This document shows, piece after piece, positions 9,317 to 17,650 of a DNA stretch of 64,000 bases. Positions within the stretch are counted from its first letter, which is position 1; every line of letters starts with the position of its first letter. The stretch comes from JAXMCI01 sp046349435. Lineage in GTDB: Bacteria; Pseudomonadota; Alphaproteobacteria; Dongiales; Dongiaceae. The notes beneath the pieces are model-generated. The model searched no databases and was not told where the DNA came from. It worked only from the letters and a program-made list of their open reading frames with translations. A program made the translations under genes and the position numbers. The DNA is taken from NCBI GenBank assembly GCA_046349435.1, contig JAXMCI010000018.1, positions 83,396 to 147,395 on the forward strand, written 5' to 3'.

Positions 9317-10195
9317 TCAGGACGAGCGGCGAGCCGCCAGCCGGCGCTCCAGCCAGGTGGCCAGCAGCGACAGCAGCAGGGTGATGACGAGGTAGATGGC
9401 GGCGACGGTGAACCACACCTCGAAGCTCATGAAGGTCGTCGAGATGATGTCGCGGCCGGCGGTGGTCAGCTCCCACAGCGCGATGACGCTGACGATCGAG
9501 GAGTGCTTGACCAGGGTGATGGCCAGCCCGGCGAGCGGCGGCAGCATGATCGCCAGCGCCTGCGGCAGCACGACCTTGCGGTAGGTCGCGTAGGTCGACA
9601 GGCCGAGGCTGCGGCTCGCCTCCCACTGCCCGGCCGGCACCGAGAGGATGCCGGCGCGGAAGATCTCCGAGGCGAAGGCGCCCTCGAACACCGCCAGGCA
9701 GAGCACGCCGGTCCAGTAGCGGCCGATGCCGAAGATCGGCGCCACGACGAAGTAGAAGAGGTTGAGCTGGACCAGCATCGGGGTGTTGCGGATCAGCTCG
9801 AGATAGCCGCGCGCCAGGACGCGGCCGGTGAGGAGGTCGGAGAGGCGCAGCACGGCCGTGCCCAGGCCGAGGGCGATGGTGAGCAGCAGGCTCCAGGCGG
9901 AGATGCCGAGCGTCTCCGCGGCGCCGCGCAGCAGCGGCCCCCAGATCAGGCGGCCGTCCTGGATGCGCAGCAGGTATTTCGGGATGCGATACCATTGCCA
10001 GTTGTAGCCCATCGCATCCGCGCCGCGGACGGTGAGCCACACCAGGATCGCCAGCAGCAGCACGAACTGCGCCGTCTGGCCGGCCGCCGACCGGTTGAGC
10101 CGCGCCCAGGAAAACCCCCGGCGGGCGCTGCGCGGCCGCTCGATCGACCGGAGGCGCAGCCGCCCCGGCAGCGGCGGTGGCGCCACCACGGTCAT
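9317..10195 (-). CDS. Amino-acid-type ABC transporter permease (HisQ/GltJ-like)
   Basis: 292 aa. It has a long N-terminal region with one span (QFVLLLAILVWLTV), then the PAAT core with LIRNTPMLVQLNLFYF and the EAA-type loop SRSLGLSTYATYRKVVLPQA. It pairs with the second permease at 7517-8437 and the SBP between them. A gap of 37 nt separates it from the desaturase-like gene upstream. The absence of an adjacent ATPase gene means the complex must borrow a GltL/HisP-type ATPase encoded elsewhere (inference). Confidence 0.9.
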   Translation of the reverse strand: MTVVAPPPLPGRLRLRSIERPRSARRGFSWARLNRSAAGQTAQFVLLLAILVWLTVRGADAMGYNWQWYRIPKYLLRIQDGRLIWGPLLRGAAETLGISAWSLLLTIALGLGTAVLRLSDLLTGRVLARGYLELIRNTPMLVQLNLFYFVVAPIFGIGRYWTGVLCLAVFEGAFASEIFRAGILSVPAGQWEASRSLGLSTYATYRKVVLPQALAIMLPPLAGLAITLVKHSSIVSVIALWELTTAGRDIISTTFMSFEVWFTVAAIYLVITLLLSLLATWLERRLAARRSS

Positions 10196-10232
10196 CGGCC
10201 TGCGCCCCGCCGCGGATCGGCCGGCCGCCGGC

Positions 10233-11183
10233 TCACGCCCGCGCCGCCAGGCCGTTGCGGATCAGCCGGAGCTGGGCCGCGAGATAGCCGGGCGCCACCT
10301 CCTCGAGATGCGGGCCCAGCCTGGCATGCAGCGCGGGGAGGGCGAAGAACGGCACCAGCGGGATGGCATGGTGCTCGGCGTGGTAGGCATTGTTCCAGGC
10401 CAGCCAGCGGATCGGCGCCAGGGTCTCGACGCTGCGCGTGTTGCGCAGCAGGTCGGGCACGCGCGGGCGGCCGACATGCTCCGACATCCGGATCAGCCGC
10501 ATCACCGGCTCGCCGATCACCCGCGGCACCAGCCAGAAGGCGAGCGCCGCCCAGCTCTGCAGCAGCAGGCTGGCCGCCGCCACCGCGAGATAGGCCGCCC
10601 ACATCAGGCGTGCCTCGCGCCGCACCGCCGGTCGCACCGCGGGCGGCAGCACGGCCAGCTCGACCGGCGAGAAGCGGCCGAGCGCGTGGTTCGCCAGCGA
10701 GCGGAACACGCCGATGAAGTAGGGGATCGCCGTCGCGTAGTAGAGATAGCCGCCGAGCCTCTCGGCGATCGGGATCATCTGCGGATCCTTGCCGGGATGC
10801 TGGGTGTGGGAATGGTGGGCGATGTGCTCGTACTTGAAGTAGAGCGGGCCCAGCATCAGCACGAGGCCGGTGGCCCAGGCCACCGCCACATTGATCCAGC
10901 GGCTGCGGAAGGCGGTGCCGTGCGCCGCCTCGTGGAACGGCGCGAAGAGATGGACGATGACGACGCCGTGCAGGAACATCGCCGCCAGGATCCAGCCGGT
11001 GCCGCGGGTCGCCCAGATCAGCAGCCCGGTCGCCAGGAGGGTGGCGAGGTGGCCGGCCAGGAAGATCAGCCCGGGCCGGTCGCTGCGCCGGCAGAGCGCC
11101 TGGATCTCGCTGCGGCTGACGATCGCCCGGACCCGCTCCTGGCCCTCCATCGCCGTCGCTGCTCCCGCCGCGGCCTGCGTCAT
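10233..11183 (-). CDS. Membrane fatty-acid desaturase / hydroxylase family protein
   Basis: 316 aa, four or more membrane spans. The three histidine boxes of the integral-membrane di-iron desaturase/hydroxylase family are visible: HEAAHG (about 89), HIAHHSHTQH (about 125) and NAYHAEHH (about 271). The third box fits the family's HxxHH form. Such enzymes desaturate or hydroxylate acyl chains, carotenoids or other hydrophobic substrates in the inner membrane. Its ATG overlaps the stop of the 2OG oxygenase (ATGA), so both are co-expressed. Because it sits in an uptake/oxidation operon and not near lipid genes, a specialised substrate is possible. Confidence 0.85.
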   Translation of the reverse strand: MTQAAAGAATAMEGQERVRAIVSRSEIQALCRRSDRPGLIFLAGHLATLLATGLLIWATRGTGWILAAMFLHGVVIVHLFAPFHEAAHGTAFRSRWINVAVAWATGLVLMLGPLYFKYEHIAHHSHTQHPGKDPQMIPIAERLGGYLYYATAIPYFIGVFRSLANHALGRFSPVELAVLPPAVRPAVRREARLMWAAYLAVAAASLLLQSWAALAFWLVPRVIGEPVMRLIRMSEHVGRPRVPDLLRNTRSVETLAPIRWLAWNNAYHAEHHAIPLVPFFALPALHARLGPHLEEVAPGYLAAQLRLIRNGLAARA

Positions 11184-12187
11184 GGGCGCCGGTCGGCATC
11201 GCCGGCCGCCGCCGCCTTGCGGTACGCGAAGGCCCGGTCGAAGCGGCCGAGCACGTACTGGCCGCAGGTGGTCGGCAGGTATTTCGGGCTTTCGCCCGGG
11301 GCGCAGAAGACCGCGGGGTCGACCACGGTGTCGAAGTCCGGATCGAAGGCGAGTGCCATCGAGTGCCGCGCCACGCCGCCCCGGTTCACCACCCGGTGCG
11401 GGGTGGAGACCAGCTTGTCGTTGCTCCAGCGCGACAGCAGGTCGCCGACATTGGCCACCAGCGTGCCGGGAATCGGATGCGCGGTCAGCCACTCGCCGTG
11501 CACGTCCTGCACCTCGAGGCCGCCGACCTCGTCCTGATGCACCAGGGTCATGCAGCCATAGTCGGTATGCGGGCCGACGCCGTAGAGGTTGCCCTCGCCC
11601 GGCGGCTGCGGCGGGTAGCAGATCGCGCTGGCGCGCGAGATCGGGCGGCGACAGGGTCCGATCAGCCGGTCGGGCGGCAGGTCGAGGGCGATGGCGAAGG
11701 CGCGCATCAGCGACGTCGCCACCTCGGTCATCGCCTCGTAGAAGGGATAGAGCCCGGCGCGCAGCTCCGGCAGGAAGGCCGGCCACGGGTTGGGCCCGAG
11801 GAAGGGATTGCTCTGCCGCTCGGGATCCTCTTCCGGCAGCTCCAGCCCCCAGACGAAGCTCTCCTTGAGGTCCGGCCTGATGCCGTCGGCCATGCGGGCC
11901 TCGCCCATCCGCAGGAATCCGTGGTGATGCCGGTTGATCCTGACCTCGAGCTTCTGCTCGAGCGGCAGCGCGAAGAAGCGTCGCGCCGCCTGATCGGCCG
12001 CGGCGATCGCCGTCTCCGGCACACCGTGGTTGCGGACGTAGAAGAAGCCCACCTCGGCGGAGGCCCGCCGCAGCGCCTGGGCAACCGTCCGAATTCCCGC
12101 CGCTTCGCCGCCCCGGAGCGGGCCGATGTCGATGACCGGGATCGCGGAGGCAGCGATGCGACTGACGCTGGGGTAGGTCATGGCCAT
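11180..12187 (-). CDS. 2-oxoglutarate/Fe(II)-dependent oxygenase, isopenicillin-N-synthase-like
   Basis: 335 aa. N-terminal DIOX_N domain (IPVIDIGPLRG, GFFYVRNHGVP) and C-terminal double-stranded beta helix with the iron ligands in GPHTDYGCMTL (H-x-D) and STPHRVV (H), then the RHSMALAFDP motif whose Arg and Ser bind 2-oxoglutarate. This is the plant/bacterial IPNS-ethylene-forming-enzyme superfamily, not the PhyH or TauD type. It is the first gene of the eight-gene operon, reading away from the Rieske gene. Its promoter must lie in 12188-12444. Substrate not predictable. Confidence 0.88.
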   Translation of the reverse strand: MAMTYPSVSRIAASAIPVIDIGPLRGGEAAGIRTVAQALRRASAEVGFFYVRNHGVPETAIAAADQAARRFFALPLEQKLEVRINRHHHGFLRMGEARMADGIRPDLKESFVWGLELPEEDPERQSNPFLGPNPWPAFLPELRAGLYPFYEAMTEVATSLMRAFAIALDLPPDRLIGPCRRPISRASAICYPPQPPGEGNLYGVGPHTDYGCMTLVHQDEVGGLEVQDVHGEWLTAHPIPGTLVANVGDLLSRWSNDKLVSTPHRVVNRGGVARHSMALAFDPDFDTVVDPAVFCAPGESPKYLPTTCGQYVLGRFDRAFAYRKAAAAGDADRRP

Positions 12188-12280
12188 GTCTTTGCGGGCG
12201 AGGCCCGAAGTTTATGGGCGTCCTCGGCGACGCGCTGGCCATGATCCCCGTCCCGGATAGGACAGCAAGCCAGCAGAACT

Positions 12281-12359
12281 AATTCCTGGAATGAGAAAAA
12301 CTAAGCGTGGTCTCGGCAGCGCAAGCCACTAGTTTTTCTCAGGGACGCCTCAAGGAATT
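12281..12359. promoter_or_regulatory. Large AT-rich dyad between divergent oxygenase genes (candidate operator)
   Basis: Two perfect 12-bp arms, TGAGAAAAACTA at 12292-12303 and TAGTTTTTCTCA at 12330-12341, are separated by 26 bp. Outer arms AATTCCT (12281-12287) and AGGAATT (12353-12359) extend the symmetry. The AT-rich arms stand out in a GC-rich genome. The dyad is centred between the 2OG-oxygenase operon (start 12187) and the Rieske gene (start 12445), where a shared regulator would bind. No regulator gene is adjacent, so the protein is unknown. The sequence is seen; the operator role is inference. Confidence 0.6.
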
Positions 12360-12444
12360 CTTGTTTGTTCGCCCTGCGCGCCGCCTTCTAGCCTGTCGCA
12401 TTGCGCTCGTCCTGTGGCGTGCCGGCAAGCGGAAAGGAGACTTC

Positions 12445-13839
12445 ATGCGCCCGGAATCCGCAGAGGACCCGCGGCACGGCGAGGCCGCGCCTTCGGATGT
12501 GCCGCAGCGGGGCCCGTTCTCCGGCTACTACGGCACAGCGATCCCGGATGAGGATCGCGAGCTGACCCACGTGTTGCCGGGAACCCCGGGCGGCGAGTAT
12601 CTGCGGCGCTTCTGGCAACCCGTCGCACTGGCGGCGCACCTATCCGACGTTCCTCTCGTCGTGCGGATCCTCGGCGAGGATCTGGTGCTCTTCCGCGACC
12701 TGCGGGGCAGGCTCGGGCTGCTGCACCGCCATTGCGTGCACCGGCGTGCATCGCTGGAATATGGGCGCATCGAGGAGAGCGGCATCCGCTGCTGCTACCA
12801 TGGCTGGCTGTTCGGCCGCGACGGGCGGGTCCTCGAGACGCCGGGCGAGCCCGACTCCAGCACCATCCGCGGCCGGCTGTGGCAGGGCGCCTATCCCACG
12901 CGCGAGTTCGGCGGCCTGGTCTTCGCCTATCTCGGGCCGCCGGCGACGGTCCCCGACTTCCCGGTGATCGACAACTTCCTGATCCCCGGAAGCACCATCG
13001 TGCCCTATGCCCACGCCTACCCCAGCAATTGGCTGCAGGTGGCGGAGAACAGCTTCGATTCGACTCACGTCGCCTTCCTGCACACCCGCCACGGCAAGGC
13101 GCAGTTCTCCCCGCTGCTGGGCGCGGTGCCGACGCTGCGGTTCTATCGCCGGCCGATCGGGCTCTACCATGCCCAGGCCCGGCGGGTCGGCGAGAACGTC
13201 TGGGTCTCCTCGAAGGACATCCTGCTGCCCAACGTCACCCAGGCGGGCGCAGTGTTCTCCGTCGCGGACAACCAGCCGCGCTACTTCGGGCGCTCGACCT
13301 TCACGCGCTGGGTGGTGCCGCACGACAATGTTCGCAGCACGGTCTTCGGGGTCGCCCACTTCAATCCGCGCAGCGATCCCTACCGGCCGGAATACGCCAC
13401 GCGGGAGAGCCTCGAGGTGCTCGAAGCGGGGACGCCGGCGGTACGCCCCTATGCCGAGCAGCAGCGCAATCCCGGCGACCTCGAGGCGATCGGCAGCCAG
13501 GGCCCGATCGCGATCCATGCCAAGGAACATCTCGCCTCGACCGACGAAGGCGTCGCCCTCTACCGGCGGCAGCTGCGGCGTGCCATTCGCCAGCTTGCCG
13601 CCGGCACGGAGCCGCCGTCGCAGACCGCCGAGGGGAACAATCCCGTCCGCACCTATGGCGGCTCCACCATCCTGCGGATCGCGCGCCGTCCGGAAACCAC
13701 GACTCCCGCCTTTCTCAAGGCCTTGTCCGACGAGGTCATGGCCCTCTATGTCGCCGGCGACCAGGTCGAGCCCGAGCGCCGCGACGACAGCATCCGGCAG
13801 GCTCTCGAGGCCCTGGAGCGGCACTACGACGTGGCCTGA
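12445..13839 (+). CDS. Rieske non-haem iron oxygenase, large (alpha) subunit
   Basis: 464 aa from an ATG preceded by GGAAAGGAG 5 nt upstream; this Shine-Dalgarno decides the start over the longer frame. The N-terminal Rieske domain has the CVH...C-x2-H ligands (CVHRRAS about 97, RCCYHGW about 115). The catalytic domain has the N-x3-D-x2-H-x4-H mononuclear iron motif in ENSFDSTHVAFLH. The closest groups are phthalate 4,5-dioxygenase and vanillate demethylase type oxygenases, which hydroxylate or demethylate aromatic and other ring compounds. No reductase or ferredoxin gene is adjacent. It is divergent from the oxygenase operon across the dyad. Confidence 0.88.
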   Translation: MRPESAEDPRHGEAAPSDVPQRGPFSGYYGTAIPDEDRELTHVLPGTPGGEYLRRFWQPVALAAHLSDVPLVVRILGEDLVLFRDLRGRLGLLHRHCVHRRASLEYGRIEESGIRCCYHGWLFGRDGRVLETPGEPDSSTIRGRLWQGAYPTREFGGLVFAYLGPPATVPDFPVIDNFLIPGSTIVPYAHAYPSNWLQVAENSFDSTHVAFLHTRHGKAQFSPLLGAVPTLRFYRRPIGLYHAQARRVGENVWVSSKDILLPNVTQAGAVFSVADNQPRYFGRSTFTRWVVPHDNVRSTVFGVAHFNPRSDPYRPEYATRESLEVLEAGTPAVRPYAEQQRNPGDLEAIGSQGPIAIHAKEHLASTDEGVALYRRQLRRAIRQLAAGTEPPSQTAEGNNPVRTYGGSTILRIARRPETTTPAFLKALSDEVMALYVAGDQVEPERRDDSIRQALEALERHYDVA

Positions 13840-13888
13840 TCGCGCACCGCTGGGCTAGGATCTACCGCGCGAGGTCGCGGGAGGAGCC

Positions 13889-15562
13889 ATGCACGACCTG
13901 GTGATTCGCGACGCGCTGATCGTCGACGGCACGCGCGCGCCGGCGCGCCGCGGCGCGCTGGCGGTGTCGGGCGGGCGGATCGTCGCGCTCGGCGAGGATG
14001 TCGGGCGCGGCCGCGAGGAGATCGCCGCCGACGGGCTGGTGCTGATGCCCGGCATCGTCGACAGCCACACCCATTTCGACGCGCAGGTCACCTGGGACCC
14101 CGGCGTCGCGCCGTCGCCGGCGCACGGCGTCACCACCGTGGTGATCGGCAATTGCGGCTTCACCATCGCGCCTTGCCGGCCGGCCGACCGCGAGCTGGTG
14201 ATGCGCAACCTGACGCATGTCGAGGGCATGTCGCTGGAGGTGTTGCGCCGGGGCATCCGCTGGGAGTTCGAGACGGTGCCGCAATATCTCGACCTGCTGG
14301 AGCGCGGCGGCAGCGTGCCGAACCTGGCAGCGCTGGTCGGCCACTCGGCGCTGCGCACCTACGGGATGGGCGCGGCGGCGACCGAGCGCGCCGCCACGCC
14401 GGACGAGGTCGCCGCCATGGCCGCGCTGCTCGACGAGGCGATGGCGGCCGGGGCCGCCGGCTTCGCCACCTCGACGGCGCCGCAGCACAATGGCGAGGGC
14501 GGCGTGCCGATGCCCTCGCGGCTCGCCGACGCGGGCGAGCTGGCGGCGCTGGTCGGCGTGCTCGGCCGGCTCGGCCGCGGCACCTTCATGCTGACCAAGG
14601 GCGCCGCCACGACGATCCCGTTCCTCGAGCAGCTCGCGGCGGCGACCGGCCGGCCCGTGGTCATCGCCGCCTTGCTGCACAACCCGACCCTGCCCAATGC
14701 CACCTTCGACGACCTCGCGGCGATCGCCGCCGCCCAGGGGCGCGGCCGCCGGCTCTACGGCCAGGTCTCCTGCTGCCCGCTGACCAACGACTTCACCCTG
14801 TGGTCGCCCTATCCCTTCGAGGGGCTGGCCGCCTGGCTGCCGGCGATGCGGGCCGAGGGCGAGGCGCTGCTGCGGATCTACGCCGACCCGTCCTTCCGCG
14901 CCGCCGTCGCGGCCGAGCTGGCGCGGCCGGCCGCGGTGCGGCTCTTCAACGGCCAGTGGGACAAGCTCGAGCTGCTGCAGGCAGCATTGCCGGAGAATCG
15001 CGGCCTGGAGGGACGCAGCGTCGCCGCGCTCGCCGCCGCGGCCGGCCGGCCGCCGCTCGACTGGTTCCTCGACCACAGCCTGTCGGAGAACCTCGACACC
15101 ATCTACACCGCGGTGCTGCTCAACGACGACGAGGCGGCGGTCGGCCGCATGCTGCGCCATCCCTGCGCCAGCATCGCGCTGTCCGACGCCGGCGCGCACC
15201 TCACCTTCTTCTGCGACGCCGGCTTCGGCCTGCACCTGCTCGGCCACTGGGTGCGCGAGCTGGGCGTGCTCGGGCTGGAGGAGGCGGTCTGGCAGCTCTC
15301 CGGCCGGCCGGCGGAGATCTTCGGCATCGCCGGCCGCGGCCGGCTGGCGCCCGGCCATGCCGCCGACCTGCTGCTGCTCGACCCCGCGCGGGTCGGCCGC
15401 GGGCCGAAGCGCCGCGTCCACGACCTGCCCGGCGGGGCGCCGCGCCTGACCACCGACCCGCTGGGCGTGCATGGCGTCTGGGTCAACGGCACGCGGGTGG
15501 TCGGCGGGGACGGCGCCCTGCTGCCGGCGCGCCCGGGACGGCTGCTGCGCCGCTTCGCCTGA
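13889..15562 (+). CDS. N-acyl-D-amino-acid deacylase family amidohydrolase
   Basis: 557 aa, full length for D-aminoacylases. An amidohydrolase beta-sandwich start (LVIRDALIVDGTRAPARRG) is followed by the metal-binding VDSHTHFDAQ motif, and NCGFTIAPCRP, typical of the D-aminoacylase/dihydroorotase-like subgroup. LSDAGAHLTFFCDAG carries the catalytic Asp near the C-terminus. These enzymes hydrolyse N-acylated D-amino acids or related amides. It starts 49 nt after the Rieske stop behind GGGAGGA, so it may share that transcript and act on a product of the pathway (inference). Confidence 0.85.
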   Translation: MHDLVIRDALIVDGTRAPARRGALAVSGGRIVALGEDVGRGREEIAADGLVLMPGIVDSHTHFDAQVTWDPGVAPSPAHGVTTVVIGNCGFTIAPCRPADRELVMRNLTHVEGMSLEVLRRGIRWEFETVPQYLDLLERGGSVPNLAALVGHSALRTYGMGAAATERAATPDEVAAMAALLDEAMAAGAAGFATSTAPQHNGEGGVPMPSRLADAGELAALVGVLGRLGRGTFMLTKGAATTIPFLEQLAAATGRPVVIAALLHNPTLPNATFDDLAAIAAAQGRGRRLYGQVSCCPLTNDFTLWSPYPFEGLAAWLPAMRAEGEALLRIYADPSFRAAVAAELARPAAVRLFNGQWDKLELLQAALPENRGLEGRSVAALAAAAGRPPLDWFLDHSLSENLDTIYTAVLLNDDEAAVGRMLRHPCASIALSDAGAHLTFFCDAGFGLHLLGHWVRELGVLGLEEAVWQLSGRPAEIFGIAGRGRLAPGHAADLLLLDPARVGRGPKRRVHDLPGGAPRLTTDPLGVHGVWVNGTRVVGGDGALLPARPGRLLRRFA

Positions 15563-15568
15563 CCCGGC

Positions 15569-16015
15569 TCAGCCGCGCCGCCCGATCCAGGGATCGGCGC
15601 CCGGCTCGCCGCCCGCCGCCGCTGCGGCGAGGCGGCCGGCATAGTGGGCCCAGCCCTCGGCGTGCCCCGCCACCTGGTCGGCCGGCAGGCCGCTGTGGGT
15701 CAGCCGCAGCAGCGTGCCGCCATCCTGCGGGATCAGGTCGATCTCGACCAGGGAGGAGCCCGGCGGCACCGCCTCGCTGTCCTGCCAGCCGAAGCTGTAG
15801 GCCAGCCGCGACACCGGCACGACCTCCTTGTACTCGCCGCGCGCGACATGCCCGCCGGTGACGTCGACCAGGTAGAGGCCGCCCGGCTCGGGCTCGAGGC
15901 TGGCCGAGACGCCCATCCAGCGCAGCAGCCGGTCGGGGTCGGTGAGGAAGGCGAAGACGGTGGCCTGGTCGGCCTCGATCCGCGTCTCCTGGGTGAGGCG
16001 TCCGGTCGGCTCCAT
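15569..16015 (-). CDS. SRPBCC / AHSA1-like START-domain protein
   Basis: 148 aa, one AHSA1-type hydrophobic-ligand-binding domain: EADQATVFAFLTDPDRLLRWMG at the start and an amphipathic C-terminal helix (HAEGWAHYAGRLAAAAA). The length and motif order fit the family. Start ATG at 16015 gives MEPTGRLTQETR; the longer frame upstream is non-coding. It is convergent with the amidohydrolase (6 nt between stops). Such proteins in bacteria often sit with ArsR regulators, but none is next to it here. Function unknown. Confidence 0.8.
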   Translation of the reverse strand: MEPTGRLTQETRIEADQATVFAFLTDPDRLLRWMGVSASLEPEPGGLYLVDVTGGHVARGEYKEVVPVSRLAYSFGWQDSEAVPPGSSLVEIDLIPQDGGTLLRLTHSGLPADQVAGHAEGWAHYAGRLAAAAAGGEPGADPWIGRRG

Positions 16016-16111
16016 CGGGCACTCCTGCGAGGCACGCGCCGTTGCAACCAGTCTAACCGTCCCGGCTGTTCTTGTATCCTGGCGGTGGTGCGGGCGAAGG
16101 ACGGAGCAGCC

Positions 16112-17198
16112 ATGAGCATGGAGCCGGAGGCGGGCCCGGTCGCGGCGCTGCCGCTGACGCCGGCGGTGACCTGGCTGCTGCGCCACGGCGCGGCCGCGCC
16201 CGGCCCGGCGACGCTGCTCGCCGGGCTCGCCGACCGGCTGGCCGGGGAGGGGCTGGCGCTCGCCGGCGCCAGCCTCTGCGTCGCCAGCCTCGACCCGATG
16301 ACCGCGGCCCGCGACTTCCACTGGCGGCGCGAGGATGGCCGCGTCGTCGAGGTGCCGCGCTTCCACGGCGCGCCGCGCCCGGCACCGGCCGCCGCAGGCG
16401 GGCTGACGCTCGCGGTGCCCGGCACCGGGCACCGCGTCACCTGGGTGGCCGCGGCGCCGGCCGGCTTCGCCGCGGCGGAGCGCGATCGCCTCGTGGCGCT
16501 CGCCTGGGCCCTTGCCGCGCCGCTCCAGGCGGTGGTGGCGCGGGCCACGCTGCAGGCGCTGCTGCAGGCCTATCTCGGCCGGCGCAGCGCCGCGCGCGGC
16601 CGGGGCGGCCCGCCGCGGCGCCGGCGAGCTGATCGAGGCGGTGATCTGGGTCTCCGACCTGCGCGACTTCACCCGGCTCGGCGAGGAGCAGCCGCCCGAG
16701 CTGGTGATCGCCGCGCTCAACGACAGCTGCGCCCGGCTGGTCGGCGCCATCCAGCCCTTCGGCGGCGAGGTGCTGAAGTTCATCGGCGACGGGCTGCTGG
16801 CGATCTTCCCGCTCGCCGAGCGGGGCGCGGCCGCGGCCGCGGCGGCGCCGGCCGCCGTGCGCGCGGCACGGGCCGGCATGGCCGCGCTCGACGCCGAGCG
16901 CCTCGCCGCCGGCCTGCCGCCGCTGCCCTTCGGCGTCGCGCTGCATCTCGGCCCGGTGATGTACGGCAATATCGGCGCCGCCGACCGGCTCGACTTCACC
17001 GCCATCGGTCCCGCGGTCAACCGCGCCAGCCGCATCGAGGGGCTGTGCCGCCGGCTCGCCTGCCCGGTGCTGGCATCGGCGGCCTTCGCGGCGGCCGCCC
17101 CGGCGCCGCTGGTCCCGCTCGGCACGCACCGCCTGCGCGGCATCGCCGAGCCGGTCGATCTCTACACCCTGCCGGAGCTGGCGGGCGAGCGCGGCTGA
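16112..17198 (+). CDS. Adenylate/guanylate cyclase (class III), frameshifted in this sequence
   Basis: The N-terminal about 160 residues (from ATG 16112, GGAG 5 nt upstream) form a GAF-like region. The class III cyclase domain is in another frame: VIWVSDLRDFTRLGE (metal-binding Asp), GGEVLKFIGDGLLAIFP (second metal Asp), and PAVNRASRIEGL (transition-state Asn and Arg). The linker YLGRRSAARGR before the break is typical of the YLG...G cyclase subgroup. The frames differ by one extra (or two missing) base between about 16595 and 16625. Read as one gene it gives about 360 aa. Product cAMP or cGMP is not decidable by eye. Confidence 0.8.
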
Positions 17199-17241
17199 GC
17201 CGCCCGCGACGCTGCGCGCCGCGCTGCTCTCCTCCCTGCTG

Positions 17242-17583
17242 GTGCAGCTCACCCTCACGGTGGCGGCGCTGTCGACCGACGACATGGTCGTCCTGCTCGC
17301 CGATGTCGCCGGCGGCCTGCTGGTCGCGGCGGTGATGGGCGTCAGCGGCCTCGCCATGATGCGCGGGGCGCTGCCCGACCTGCTCGACCGCGCCCGGGGC
17401 CGGCTCGCCCGCATGCGCTCCCGCCGCTCGGGCGGCACGCTCATCCACGAGCTGACGCTGGCGGTCGACCCGGCGCTCACGGTGGCCGAGCTCGAGCGGC
17501 GCCTCGCGGGGCTGCGCGCGGCGCTGCGGGCCGAGCTGCCCGAGGCCGACATCGCCATCCAGCTCGGCGGCGCGCCGTCCTGA
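17242..17583 (+). CDS. C-terminal half of a cation diffusion facilitator (CDF) transporter
   Basis: 113 aa from GTG. It has one or two membrane spans (MVVLLADVAGGLLVAAVMG), then ALPDLLDRA and a soluble alpha-beta domain (SGGTLIHELTLAVDPALTVAELERRL) that matches the dimerising cytoplasmic domain of CDF zinc/cobalt/iron exporters. The first four membrane helices, with the main metal-site residues, are missing: the cyclase gene ends only 43 nt upstream. It is either a decayed transporter or a stand-alone regulatory fragment. The open frame continues upstream with no good start codon, which fits a truncation. Family assignment is by recall of the fold pattern. Confidence 0.5.
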   Translation: MQLTLTVAALSTDDMVVLLADVAGGLLVAAVMGVSGLAMMRGALPDLLDRARGRLARMRSRRSGGTLIHELTLAVDPALTVAELERRLAGLRAALRAELPEADIAIQLGGAPS

Positions 17584-17650
17584 GGCGGCGCGCCGCCTTG
17601 GGCGGCCATCCTGGCTCGGCTATGCTGCCGGCGGCTGCGGGAGATGGCAG

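Noticed and set aside
8442..10040. A 532-aa frame joining a permease region to the binding protein
   Set aside because: The upstream part is antisense/out-of-frame noise. The binding protein has its own signal peptide starting at 9284.
10233..12242. A 669-aa frame that would fuse the 2OG oxygenase region to the desaturase
   Set aside because: Only the last 316 residues are protein-like (desaturase). The 2OG oxygenase is encoded in another frame over the same DNA, with an ATGA overlap between the two true genes.
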